Source: CAYPFY01 sp964410105
GTDB taxonomy: Bacteria; Bacteroidota; Ignavibacteria; UBA10030; SZUA-254
Reading direction: 5' to 3'
NCBI GenBank assembly: GCA_964410105.1
Contig: CAYPFY010000005.1
Location: 62,001-126,000 of the forward strand
Length of the DNA: 64,000 nt
The notes below the pieces were generated by a model. That model saw only the letters and a program-made list of their open reading frames with translations. It searched no databases and had not been told where the DNA came from. Below, in pieces: positions 54,170-62,402 of this stretch. Position 1 is the first letter of the stretch. The number at the start of each line of letters is the position of its first letter. A program made the translations under genes and the position numbers.

Positions 54170-55516
54170 TTACGCCCTCATCTCCTTCAGCGACTGCCTG
54201 AGAATATTCACTCCCTCATCGATCTCATGCTTCTGAATCGTGAGCGGAGGCCGGAACCGGAGCGATCGCTCCCCGCTCCCCAGGATCACAAGCCCTCTAT
54301 CGAAAGCCTTTTTCCGGAGATCATTCCTTTCTTGGGAATCACGGAGATCGACCGCGCAGAAGAGCCCTCTTCCGCGGGCGTTACTGATCATTTTGGGGAA
54401 TTCCATCTGCAGTTCCTCCAACCGCTCGAGGAGATAAGCACCCACGACGCGGGCATTTTCCACCAGGTTCTCCTCTTCTATAATCTGCAGGAACCGGGCC
54501 GAGCGGACCATATCGACCAGATTTCCGCCCCAGGTGGAATTCAGCCTGCTCGGGATCTTAAACACGTTTTCCTTCACTTCGTCGATTCGGGTTCCGCAGA
54601 GAAATCCGCACACCTGCATCTTCTTCCCGAACGATATCATATCGGGCCGCACAAAATGTTCATGGGCCCACATTTTCCCGGTGAGACCGATTCCTGTCTG
54701 CACCTCGTCGATGATCAGCATCATATCGTTCTCGTCGGCGAACTCCCGTAGAGCGACGAAGAATTCCTTCCGGAAATGATTATCGCCCCCTTCTCCCTGG
54801 ATCGGCTCGATGATCACGGCGGCGATATCGTCCTTAGACTTACGAACCGCGTCCTGCATCTGTGAAAGCGCGTGCGCCTCGGCCTTTTCGACCGCCTCCA
54901 GATTCTCCTCGTTAAGGGGAAACCGGAGGGCGGGGGCATCGATCCGGGGCCAGTCGAACTTGGGAAAAAGGTCGGTCTTGGCCGGCTCGGTGTTCGTGAG
55001 CGAGAGCGTATAGCCCGAACGCCCGTGGAACGACTTTGTGAAATGCATGATCTGCCGTCCGCGTTCGGCCTTATACGTTGCAAAATTCTTCCTGATCTTC
55101 CAATCGAAAGCGGCCTTCAGCGCGTTTTCAACAGCGAGGGCACCCCCTTCGATCATGAAAAGATGCGGGAGGTAATCCGGGATTGCCACGCGGGAGAATG
55201 TTTCGACAAAGTCGGCCAGTTCCGGCGTCAGAGAGTCGGGGTTCGTCGGCTTATTCACCGCGACGTAGGCCAGCTTATCGACGAACTCGGGAACGAGCAT
55301 CTTCGGGTGGTTCAACCCGATCGGCATCGAGGCAACGAACGTGAAAAAATCGAGGAGTTTTCGGTTCGATTTCAGGTCATAGATATAGGCCCCCTCGCTC
55401 CTTTTGAGATCGAGTGTAAAGTCAAGCGCATCGACGAGCATACGCTCCGAGAGAATACGGCGCACATCGGAGCCCGTTGCGCCCTCGATGGCGGAAGCTG
55501 ATTGTTTATGGGTCAT
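54170..55516 (-). CDS. lat: L-lysine 6-transaminase
   Basis: A protein of 448 residues of class III PLP aminotransferases. IEGGALAVENALKAAFDWKI, HGRSGYTLSLTNTEPAKT, IIDEVQTGIGLTGKMWAHEH and ISFGKKMQVCGFLCG (with the PLP lysine) match the L-lysine 6-aminotransferase family closely; the phrase FDWPRIDAPALRFP is also typical. It transfers the epsilon-amino group of lysine to 2-oxoglutarate, giving L-2-aminoadipate 6-semialdehyde. The adjacent aldehyde dehydrogenase can oxidise that product. The gene is transcribed alone from a promoter nested in the neighbour's terminator, with an unusual structured leader. Confidence 0.92.
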   Translation of the reverse strand: MTHKQSASAIEGATGSDVRRILSERMLVDALDFTLDLKRSEGAYIYDLKSNRKLLDFFTFVASMPIGLNHPKMLVPEFVDKLAYVAVNKPTNPDSLTPELADFVETFSRVAIPDYLPHLFMIEGGALAVENALKAAFDWKIRKNFATYKAERGRQIMHFTKSFHGRSGYTLSLTNTEPAKTDLFPKFDWPRIDAPALRFPLNEENLEAVEKAEAHALSQMQDAVRKSKDDIAAVIIEPIQGEGGDNHFRKEFFVALREFADENDMMLIIDEVQTGIGLTGKMWAHEHFVRPDMISFGKKMQVCGFLCGTRIDEVKENVFKIPSRLNSTWGGNLVDMVRSARFLQIIEEENLVENARVVGAYLLERLEELQMEFPKMISNARGRGLFCAVDLRDSQERNDLRKKAFDRGLVILGSGERSLRFRPPLTIQKHEIDEGVNILRQSLKEMRA

Positions 55517-55530
55517 AGAGCACCTTTCAG

Positions 55531-55575
55531 TTTTCTGAGTGAATTTTCCGGGAAAAGCCGGAAAATCTCAGAAAA
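55531..55575 (-). promoter_or_regulatory. Long hairpin in the lat leader
   Basis: Two 9-bp perfect stems are stacked: TTTTCTGAG (55531-55539) with CTCAGAAAA (55567-55575), and ATTTTCCGG (55543-55551) with CCGGAAAAT (55558-55566), separated by a 3-nt bulge and closed by a 6-nt loop. It ends 14 nt before the lat ATG and contains the stop of a mini-ORF, so it may control translation or attenuation. Confidence 0.65.
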
Positions 55576-55663
55576 ACTCCTGATGCTCGTAGAGGGAAAG
55601 AAGATAGGGACGGCCGAGATCGATCGTGAGGATGTATGCTATGTCGATCCGGGTGATTTTCAT
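55568..55663 (-). CDS. Leaderless mini-ORF (31 codons) upstream of lat
   Basis: An ATG at 55663-55661 coincides with the predicted transcription start and opens 31 codons (MKITRIDIAY ... LYEHQEFF) ending in TGA at 55570-55568, inside the first arm of the lat leader hairpin. The start of the peptide resembles the N-terminus of enolase-superfamily proteins, so it could be a gene relic; equally it could be a leader peptide. It has only one lysine codon, so classical lysine-codon attenuation is not indicated. Confidence 0.35.
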   Translation of the reverse strand: MKITRIDIAYILTIDLGRPYLLSLYEHQEFF

Positions 55664-55666
55664 GAA

Positions 55667-55697
55667 AGAATATACAAAAAATGCCCCGAAGGTTCAA
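55667..55697 (-). promoter_or_regulatory. lat promoter: TTG, 20 nt, TATATTCT
   Basis: TTG at 55697-55695, 20 nt, TATATTCT at 55674-55667. The TTG box lies in the loop of the upstream gene's terminator and the downstream box directly follows its T-tract. Predicted start near 55662, about 146 nt before lat. Confidence 0.65.
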
Positions 55698-55720
55698 GAG
55701 AAGGAATGACCTGGGGCATA
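55675..55720 (-). terminator. Intrinsic terminator of the plsY-to-aldehyde-dehydrogenase operon
   Basis: On the minus strand ATGCCCC (55719-55713) pairs with GGGGCAT (55687-55681), with inner AGGT/ACCT pairing, followed by TTTTTTG. Confidence 0.75.
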
Positions 55721-55786
55721 TAACGCAAAAACCAAAAAACTACGGCATTTTAAATGCTGATAATTCACGGTAGAATCGGGAGAAGG

Positions 55787-57265
55787 CTAATCGATTTGAG
55801 CCCTCTGCAGTTTTCCGCTGTAATCGACATAAACCGTCTTCCACTCGGTAAAAAAGTCATAGACGGTCCATCCCCCCTCTCGGTGGCCGTTACCCGTCTG
55901 CTTCACGCCTCCGAACGGCATATGCGCCTCGGCCCCGATCGTGGGGCCGTTGATATAGGTAATCCCCGCCTTGATGTCACGAATCGCCTTGAACGCGTTA
56001 TTGACATTATTCGTGTAGACCGATGACGAGAGGCCATAGATCGTATCATTGAGGATCGAGATCCCTTCTTCGAGCGACCGTATCTTGATAACAGACAGTA
56101 CGGGTCCAAAAATCTCTTCCCGGGCGATCTTCATTTCGGGTTTCACGTCGGAAAAAATCGTGGGCTGATAGAACCACCCCTTGCTGAGCCCGTCCCCTGA
56201 GGCAACGCTCCCCCCGGTCACGAGCTTTGCCCCCTCCTTCTTGCCGATTTCCACATAGGAGTGGACGCTATTCCGTTGTCCCTCGTGGATGCAGGGACCG
56301 ACGTCGGTAGTCTCCAGAAGGCCGTCGCCGAGTTTCAGCTTTGTCGTACGGTCGACGAGGGTTTGGAGAAACCTGTCATACACCTTTTCGTGCAGGAGGA
56401 GCCGGCTCGTCGCAGTACAGCGCTGGCCGGTCGTGCCGAACGCCCCCCACAGGACTCCGTCCAGGGCAAGATTCAGGTCGGCATCGTCCATGATGATCTG
56501 AGCGTTTTTTCCTCCCAGTTCTAGTGAAACTCTTTTAAGAGTCTTGCTCGCCACCTCGGAGATTTTGATCCCGACCCCGGTTGAGCCCGTGAAACTGATC
56601 AGGTCGACATCCGGATGCTCAACGATAGCCATGCCCACATCGCTCCCTCCGCCGTGGACGATATTCGCCACTCCGTCGGGGATTCCCGCCTCGGTGAGAA
56701 TTTCCACGAGAATGGTAGCCGTGGCGGGGGTATCGGAGGCAGGTTTGAACACGATCGTATTTCCGCACAGGAGCGCGGGGAAAATCTTCCAGGTCGGGAT
56801 GGCCATGGGGAAATTCCACGGGGTCACGATCCCGGCGACTCCGATCGGCACTCTAATCGCCATATTGAACTTATTGGGGAGCTCTGACGGAACGGTGTGA
56901 CCGAAGAGCCTCCTCCCTTCGGAGGCGGCATAGAAGGCGGTATCGATCCCTTCCTGGACGTCGCCGCGGGTTTCGGTGAGAACCTTTCCCATCTCGCGTG
57001 TCATCGTCCGGGCTATCTCCTCTTTCCGTGAGACCATGATATCCCCGACTTTTTTCAAAAAATCCCCCCGTTTGGGGGCCGGGACGAGGCGCCACGAATC
57101 GTACGCATTGCGGGCGGCTCGGACCGCGAGATCGACATCGGCTTTCGAGGATTTCGGAAATGTCCCGATGACTTCATCCCAGCGAGCGGGATTGCGGTTC
57201 TCGAACACCTGGCCCGACGAGGCGTCGGTCCACTTACCGCCGATAAAATTCTTGTACGACTTCAT
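55787..57265 (-). CDS. Aldehyde dehydrogenase, probably 2-aminoadipate semialdehyde dehydrogenase
   Basis: A protein of 492 residues of the ALDH superfamily: VTPWNFPMAIPTWKIFPALL, FTGSTGVGIKI, LELGGKNAQIIMDDAD with the general-base glutamate, GTTGQRCTATSRL with the catalytic cysteine, and EEIFGPVLSVIK. The lat gene next to it produces 2-aminoadipate 6-semialdehyde, so oxidation of that aldehyde to L-2-aminoadipate is the likely job. This assignment rests on context; related family members oxidise other aldehydes. AAAGGAG precedes the ATG, 9 nt after the purB stop. Confidence 0.88.
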   Translation of the reverse strand: MKSYKNFIGGKWTDASSGQVFENRNPARWDEVIGTFPKSSKADVDLAVRAARNAYDSWRLVPAPKRGDFLKKVGDIMVSRKEEIARTMTREMGKVLTETRGDVQEGIDTAFYAASEGRRLFGHTVPSELPNKFNMAIRVPIGVAGIVTPWNFPMAIPTWKIFPALLCGNTIVFKPASDTPATATILVEILTEAGIPDGVANIVHGGGSDVGMAIVEHPDVDLISFTGSTGVGIKISEVASKTLKRVSLELGGKNAQIIMDDADLNLALDGVLWGAFGTTGQRCTATSRLLLHEKVYDRFLQTLVDRTTKLKLGDGLLETTDVGPCIHEGQRNSVHSYVEIGKKEGAKLVTGGSVASGDGLSKGWFYQPTIFSDVKPEMKIAREEIFGPVLSVIKIRSLEEGISILNDTIYGLSSSVYTNNVNNAFKAIRDIKAGITYINGPTIGAEAHMPFGGVKQTGNGHREGGWTVYDFFTEWKTVYVDYSGKLQRAQID

Positions 57266-57274
57266 AGAACTCCT

Positions 57275-58573
57275 TTACGCTAATCCCACGCGTTTAAAAA
57301 TAAGATCCACATTCCCCAGGAATTTTTCCGGATCGAAAATTTCCTTGAGCTCGCCGTCCTTCACGTACCTGTTCACCGTCGGATCCGACTTCAGCGCGTC
57401 CTGAAAGTTCTTCCCCGGGTTAGACCAGATTTCAGAAGAGATCTTCTGGACGGCTGCATAGGCATCTTCCCGCTTCATCCCCTTCCGGGTGAGCGCGAGA
57501 AGCACCGACTGGGAATAAATCAGCCCGCGCGTCAGATCCAGGTTCTTCCTCATAGTCTCGGGATGCACGACCAGAGTATCGACGATCCTCGTCATCGTGC
57601 CGAGCATGTAATGGAGAAGAATGCAGCTGTCGGGAATGATAATCCGTTCGACGGAGGAATGCGAGATATCCCTCTCATGCCAGAGGGCGATATTCTCAAG
57701 GGCGGCGTGAGCATTGGCCCGGAGCACGCGGGCCAGCCCGGCGACCCGTTCGCAGGTGATGGGGTTCCGTTTATGGGGCATCGCGGAGGACCCCTTTTGT
57801 TTAGTGGAGAAAGACTCTTCAACCTCAAGGACCTCCGTTTTCTGAAGATGCCGGATCTCAACCGCAAATTTTTCGAGCGACGCGCCGGCGAGGGCGAGGC
57901 ACGTGAGGAATTCCGCATGGCGGTCTCTCTGCAGGACTTGCGTCGAGGCGGGAGCGGGCTGGAGCCCGAGTTTTCCGCAGACGAATTTTTCGACAAAGGG
58001 ATCGACGCAGGCAAAAGTGCCGACGACGCCGGAGACGAGCCCCACGGACACAGTGTCACGGGAATTTTCGAGGCGGCGGATATGCCGGCGAACCTCGTCG
58101 TACCAGACTGCGAGTTTCAGGCCGAACGTTATCGGCTCGGCATGAACACCGTGTGTGCGTCCGACCATCAGAGTTTTCTTGAACTCCCTGGCGCGGCGGC
58201 CGATTGCCTCCTGGAGTTTTGACATTTCGCCGAGAAGAAGATCCGCGGACTGTTTCATCTGAACGGCGAGGGTCGTATCGATGAGGTCCGAGGAGGTCAT
58301 CCCGTCGTGGATGTAGCGGGAATCGGGGCCGACCGATTCGCCGAGCGCGGTCAGAAAAGCGATGACGTCGTGATGAACTTCCGATTCGATCGCCTCGATC
58401 CGTTTCGGATCGACGGAAGCTCTTTGCCGGATGAGGCGGGCAGATTCAGCGGGGATATTGCCGAGTTCCGCCTGCGCCTCGCAGGCGAGCACCTCGACCT
58501 CGCAGAATATTCTATACTTATTCTCCTCCGACCAGATTTTTGCCATCTCCGGCCGTGTATAGCGGGGGATCAT
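57275..58573 (-). CDS. purB: Adenylosuccinate lyase
   Basis: A protein of 432 residues, usual length: MIPRYTRPEMAKIWSEENKY at the start, MTSSDLIDTTLAVQM, VGRTHGVHAEPITFGLKLA with the catalytic histidine, and SSAMPHKRNPITCERVAGLA, the fumarase/aspartase-superfamily signature loop with the second catalytic residue. It acts twice in purine synthesis, releasing fumarate from SAICAR and from adenylosuccinate. The gene overlaps the htrA stop by 4 nt and is followed by the aldehyde dehydrogenase. Confidence 0.97.
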   Translation of the reverse strand: MIPRYTRPEMAKIWSEENKYRIFCEVEVLACEAQAELGNIPAESARLIRQRASVDPKRIEAIESEVHHDVIAFLTALGESVGPDSRYIHDGMTSSDLIDTTLAVQMKQSADLLLGEMSKLQEAIGRRAREFKKTLMVGRTHGVHAEPITFGLKLAVWYDEVRRHIRRLENSRDTVSVGLVSGVVGTFACVDPFVEKFVCGKLGLQPAPASTQVLQRDRHAEFLTCLALAGASLEKFAVEIRHLQKTEVLEVEESFSTKQKGSSAMPHKRNPITCERVAGLARVLRANAHAALENIALWHERDISHSSVERIIIPDSCILLHYMLGTMTRIVDTLVVHPETMRKNLDLTRGLIYSQSVLLALTRKGMKREDAYAAVQKISSEIWSNPGKNFQDALKSDPTVNRYVKDGELKEIFDPEKFLGNVDLIFKRVGLA

Positions 58574-59766
58574 TGCGGGCGTTGTCGCAGAGTAAGGCTT
58601 GCGCTCAGGGGCTCGCCGTTCCGGAGAATCTTCAATTTCAGAACATCCCCGGCCTTAGCATCGATCAGGATCGCGGTGACGTTATCTTCGTTCACAATCT
58701 TTTCGCCGTTGATGTCGACGATGATATCCCCCGGTTTCAGGCTGCTGTTATCGGCGGGGCTCCCGCGCTTCACGTCGCTGATGATGGCGCCCTCGGCCCG
58801 GGCGAGCCCGAAGTAGCGGGCGACGCGGGCATCGACCGTCTGAAGCTCCCATCCGATCCAGAGGTTCCGGTCGATTTTTCCCGACTTTTTCAATTCCGCA
58901 AGGACCGTCTTCACGCGGTTAATAGGGATCGCGAACCCGAGGCCGATGCTCCCTGCGTTAGGCGTAAAAATCACCGCGTTGACCCCGATGACCTCTCCCG
59001 AAGAATTCAGAAGCGGCCCGCCGCTATTTCCCTGGTTGATGGCGGCGTCGGTCTGAATCATCCCCCGGTAGAAGCGGCCCCCCTCGGCGTTGAGATTCAT
59101 ATTGGTTGCGCTCACAACTCCCACGGTCACCGTGGGCTTATCGCTGATCTCAAAAAGGCCGAAGGGATTGCCCATGGCGATGGCCCACTCGCCGATGATC
59201 ACGTCGTCGGAATTCCCGAGCTTCAAAGACGGAAGATCCTTCCCGTCGATTTTCAAGAGAGAAATATCCGACAGCATGTCGGTGCCTACAAGGCGCGCAT
59301 TATACTTTTCCTTGCTCGTGAGGGTGACCGTGATCTCCTTTGCGTTGCCGGCCACATGGTCGTTCGTGAGGATATAACCATCGGACGAAATCACGAACCC
59401 GGACCCGAGCTCCTTCACCGGCTGCCGGTAAATCCGGTTGCCGAAAAACTGCCGGTAGAACGGATCATTCCCGAACCAATCGGAGAGGGGGTCCCTGTAG
59501 GTATATTCCTGGATTTCGGTGACGGTGATCCCCACGACGGCGGGGCTTGCCAGCGCAACCGCCCGCGTGATCGCATTGCGCCGTTGCTGGGAGACCTGTT
59601 CGGACACGCTGTCGCGGCTTGCGGTCTGGTAGTAGGCGGACCCCTTCTCATCGAGCGGCATGTACTCCGTCGAGCCATGGTGCTTATAGCCGATCGAGTA
59701 ACCGATCGCGAACCCGACCATCATCGGCATGCAGATAACGAGGAAGACCGCGAGTATTTTCCTCAT
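58570..59766 (-). CDS. HtrA/DegQ-like serine protease with one PDZ domain
   Basis: A protein of 398 residues anchored by an N-terminal membrane segment (ILAVFLVICMPMMVGFAIGY). The trypsin-like domain shows histidine in GYILTNDHVAG, aspartate in LSDISLLKIDG and serine in NQGNSGGPLLNSSGEVIGV. One PDZ domain follows (GAIISDVKRGSPADNSSLKPGDIIVDINGE split at residues 325-355). It resembles DegS/DegQ-type periplasmic proteases that degrade or sense misfolded proteins. It starts 7 nt after the transketolase subunit and overlaps purB by 4 nt. Confidence 0.93.
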   Translation of the reverse strand: MRKILAVFLVICMPMMVGFAIGYSIGYKHHGSTEYMPLDEKGSAYYQTASRDSVSEQVSQQRRNAITRAVALASPAVVGITVTEIQEYTYRDPLSDWFGNDPFYRQFFGNRIYRQPVKELGSGFVISSDGYILTNDHVAGNAKEITVTLTSKEKYNARLVGTDMLSDISLLKIDGKDLPSLKLGNSDDVIIGEWAIAMGNPFGLFEISDKPTVTVGVVSATNMNLNAEGGRFYRGMIQTDAAINQGNSGGPLLNSSGEVIGVNAVIFTPNAGSIGLGFAIPINRVKTVLAELKKSGKIDRNLWIGWELQTVDARVARYFGLARAEGAIISDVKRGSPADNSSLKPGDIIVDINGEKIVNEDNVTAILIDAKAGDVLKLKILRNGEPLSASLTLRQRPQ

Positions 59767-59773
59767 AAGCCCT

Positions 59774-60730
59774 TCACGATTTCTTCCGCTTGAGAACCCT
59801 TTTCACGGCGCTCACGATATCGTCCTTGGCGATTCCGTATTTTTTCATCAGCTCATCCCCTTTCCCCGATTCGCCGAAGGTATCGTTGACGGCGACGAAT
59901 TCCTGGGGCGTCGGATGCGCCTGGGCGAGGATTTCAGCGACCGCGCCCCCGAGGCCGGCGTGCTTCTGATGATCTTCGGCAGTAACGATAGCGCCGGTCT
60001 CACGCGCCGCTTTGAGGACGGCCTCGACGTCGAGCGGCTTTATCGTATGCATGTTCAGCAGCCTGATGCTGATGCCTTCCTGAGAAAGCTTTTCCTCGGC
60101 AAGGATTCCTTCCCAGACCTGCAGCCCGCAGGTTATCACCGTGACATCCGAGCCGTCGATAAGAATATCCGCCTTCCCAAGCTGAAAGGGAGCCGAGGGA
60201 TCGGTGAACACCGGGGTATTGTCGCGGAAAAAACGGATATAGATCGGATGTTTCCAGCTTACGGTCGCCTTAACCATCCTTTTCGCCTGGTGGTAATCGC
60301 AGGGGGAGGCGACCGTCATATGGGGAAGCACGCGCATGATCGCAATGTCCTCCAGAGACTGGTGTGTGGCGCCGTCGGGTCCGACGGTGATGCCGCAATG
60401 CGATGCGCAGATTTTTACCGGGAGCTGGCTGTAGGCGATCGACTGGCGGATCTGATCAAAGGGCCGGCCCGTGGCGAACTCACCGTACGTCGACGCGAAC
60501 GGTATTTTCCCCGCAACGGCGAGCCCGGCGGCGGTCCCCATCATATCCTGTTCAGCCACGCCGACGCTGATGAACCTGTCCGGAAAAGCTTTCATGAACA
60601 AATCGGTCCTGACCGAGCCGGTGACATCTCCGCCCAAAACCACCACATCAGGGTTTTCATGGCCCAGCTCAACGAGAGCCTCGCCGAAACCGAGGCGTGT
60701 CGCCTTAAGCTCTTTCGACTGGTATTTCAT
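59774..60730 (-). CDS. Transketolase, C-terminal subunit
   Basis: A protein of 318 residues corresponding to the pyrimidine-binding and C-terminal domains of transketolase: GEALVELGHENPDVVVLGGD, SVGVAEQDMMGTAAGLAVAG with the catalytic glutamate, FASTYGEFATGRPFDQIRQS and GLGGAVAEILAQ. Split transketolases of archaeal/Gram-positive type work as a heterotetramer with the N-terminal subunit. ATG 60730 overlaps the preceding stop (ATGA) and has GGGGGTGAA before it. It transfers two-carbon units in the pentose phosphate pathway; a 1-deoxyxylulose phosphate synthase-like role is less likely given the split. Confidence 0.92.
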   Translation of the reverse strand: MKYQSKELKATRLGFGEALVELGHENPDVVVLGGDVTGSVRTDLFMKAFPDRFISVGVAEQDMMGTAAGLAVAGKIPFASTYGEFATGRPFDQIRQSIAYSQLPVKICASHCGITVGPDGATHQSLEDIAIMRVLPHMTVASPCDYHQAKRMVKATVSWKHPIYIRFFRDNTPVFTDPSAPFQLGKADILIDGSDVTVITCGLQVWEGILAEEKLSQEGISIRLLNMHTIKPLDVEAVLKAARETGAIVTAEDHQKHAGLGGAVAEILAQAHPTPQEFVAVNDTFGESGKGDELMKKYGIAKDDIVSAVKRVLKRKKS

Positions 60731-61611
60731 TTCACCCCCGCCTCGACCGGGATTTTTTCCCAGTCGAACTGAATGAAATCCCCGAACCGTGTCGGGAGGA
60801 GTTCGGCGAGAGCCTGTTTTCCCTGCTCGTCGTTCGGCGGCACCCCGTGCCACTTATAGTCGTCCTCCATGAACGACACTCCCTTGCCCATGAAAGTTTT
60901 TGCGATGATGACGGAGGGTTTCCCTTTCATCGCCTGGGCCTGTTTGACGGTGTTCAGGAATTGCGGAATATCGTTTCCGTTGCATTCGAGCACATGCCAG
61001 CCGAATGATTTCCATTTATCGGCGAGCGGCTCGAGTTCCATCACCTTATCGGTCCGGTTATCAATCTGACAGTGGTTCCGGTCCACGATGGCCATGAGGT
61101 GATCGAGCTTATGGTGGGCGGCGGTCATGATCGCTTCCCAGAGCTGTCCCTCGTCGAGTTCGCCGTCTCCGGTCAGGCAATAGATTCTATTGGGTTTCTT
61201 ATCCAGCCGGAGGCCGAGGGCGCAGCCGACGGCGACGGAGAGACCCTGGCCCAGGGCGCCCGATGCGATCTCGACTCCCGGGAGCCCGTGAGTATAGGCG
61301 GGGGCGGGATGGCCCTGGAGGCGGCCGTTAATTCTGCGGAGAGTAGAGAGCTCGCTCAGGGGAAAAAAGCCGCGGCGGGAAAGGGTGGCATACCAGACCG
61401 GGCAGAGGTGGCCCGCCGAGAGAAAAAAGTAATCCCGTGAACTCATCGCCGGGTTCTCCGGGTCGAGATTCAGAATAGAAAAATAAAGCGAAGCAAAAAC
61501 GTCCGCGAGTCCGAGGGGACCGCCGGAATGGCCCGATTTCGAGATCATCAGCATTTTTATGATATCGCGGCGGATTTGGCGGGCCATTTCCTGCAATTCG
61601 GGAGTCGTCAT
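60727..61611 (-). CDS. Transketolase, N-terminal (thiamine diphosphate binding) subunit
   Basis: A protein of 294 residues: SKSGHSGGPLGLADVFASLYF, LSAGHLCPVWYATLSRRGFF, GLPGVEIASGALGQGLSVAVG and the thiamine diphosphate site GDGELDEGQLWEAIMTAAHH followed by DRNHCQID. It completes the active site of the C-terminal subunit encoded next. ATG 61611 was chosen because it overlaps the plsY-like stop by 4 nt and gives the usual length; a longer frame reading into the plsY-like gene is artefactual. Confidence 0.93.
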   Translation of the reverse strand: MTTPELQEMARQIRRDIIKMLMISKSGHSGGPLGLADVFASLYFSILNLDPENPAMSSRDYFFLSAGHLCPVWYATLSRRGFFPLSELSTLRRINGRLQGHPAPAYTHGLPGVEIASGALGQGLSVAVGCALGLRLDKKPNRIYCLTGDGELDEGQLWEAIMTAAHHKLDHLMAIVDRNHCQIDNRTDKVMELEPLADKWKSFGWHVLECNGNDIPQFLNTVKQAQAMKGKPSVIIAKTFMGKGVSFMEDDYKWHGVPPNDEQGKQALAELLPTRFGDFIQFDWEKIPVEAGVK

Positions 61612-62216
61612 GATTTCGTTGAAATTTTGTGAGAGTGCCAGAGCGCGACGATTGGCTCCACATGCCGCAGGAGTATCAAGGCGCAAAGAATGCAGAAAAA
61701 CGGGACAAGGGCATGATCTGCCGGATACCCGGAAAAGGGAGACGGGTGGGCAAGCACGGCGAGGGGACTGGCGACAAGCGCCGTCACGTTGGCAAGGTGA
61801 GTATTTTTGAGCGTGAGCCGTGCCAGAGTCCAGATAAGGCACCAGAGGATGACAGTAAGCCAGCTCAGGACAAGCAGTACCCCGGCGGCCGGGGCGAGCC
61901 CGCGGCCCCCCTTAAAACGGATCCAGGGGGAGTAGTTATGTCCCAGGACGGTGCCAATTCCGGCCGCTCCGGGAACCCAGAAATTGTCCCCGAACGAGGA
62001 AGCAATAATCACTGCGGCGGCCCCCTTCAGAGCATCCAGAAGCATCACGCTTAATCCCATGAGTTTGGAGCCGGTCACGTGGAAGGAATTCAGGGCTCCG
62101 ACGTTGCCGCTACCTGAGTGGCGCACATCGCGCGAAAATTTCCAACGGACGAGAAGAAAAGCGGTCGGGATCGAGCCGGCGAGATATCCCACGGCGAAGC
62201 CAAGCACGTAGTGCAA
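61608..62216 (-). CDS. plsY: PlsY-like glycerol-3-phosphate acyltransferase
   Basis: A protein of about 202 residues with five or more membrane helices and the three PlsY motifs: GYLAGSIPTAFLL, HSGSGNVGALNSFHVTG and HNYSPWIRFKGGRGLAP. PlsY acylates glycerol 3-phosphate with acyl phosphate, the first step of phospholipid synthesis. Motif 2 normally reads GSGNxGATN with a following arginine; here threonine is leucine and the arginine position is histidine, so this may be a divergent paralogue. The frame is open to TTG 62246, but the promoter lies there; TTG 62216 or GTG 62207 is the probable start. It heads a six-gene operon. Confidence 0.85.
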   Translation of the reverse strand: MHYVLGFAVGYLAGSIPTAFLLVRWKFSRDVRHSGSGNVGALNSFHVTGSKLMGLSVMLLDALKGAAAVIIASSFGDNFWVPGAAGIGTVLGHNYSPWIRFKGGRGLAPAAGVLLVLSWLTVILWCLIWTLARLTLKNTHLANVTALVASPLAVLAHPSPFSGYPADHALVPFFCILCALILLRHVEPIVALWHSHKISTKS

Positions 62217-62244
62217 ACTGGAATCTGAGTTGGTTTTCCAGTCC

Positions 62245-62275
62245 AAAAAATAGTAAAAAAAGGGCTAACAAACAA
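62245..62275 (-). promoter_or_regulatory. Promoter: TTG, 20 nt, TATTTTTT
   Basis: TTG at 62275-62273, 20 nt, TATTTTTT at 62252-62245. It drives plsY and the five following genes and places the transcription start near 62240, below the TTG codon at 62246. Confidence 0.62.
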
Positions 62276-62341
62276 GGTTCACGGGTGAGGGTTATCCACC
62301 GGAAGCGCGCGTGACGACGCAACTCGTCCCCTTCAGAGGGT

Positions 62342-62372
62342 TTGTTTCTCGGTATGAAAACAGGTATATTTT
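62342..62372 (+). promoter_or_regulatory. Promoter: TTG, 20 nt, TATATTTT
   Basis: TTG at 62342-62344, 20 nt, TATATTTT at 62365-62372; leader of about 26 nt for larB. Confidence 0.7.
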
Positions 62373-62402
62373 CGGCGCATTGAATCGGACAATCGGTCAC
62401 GC

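Noticed and set aside
55517..55663. A lysine riboswitch in the lat leader
   Set aside because: The leader is too short and lacks the conserved L-box core segments; only a long hairpin is present.
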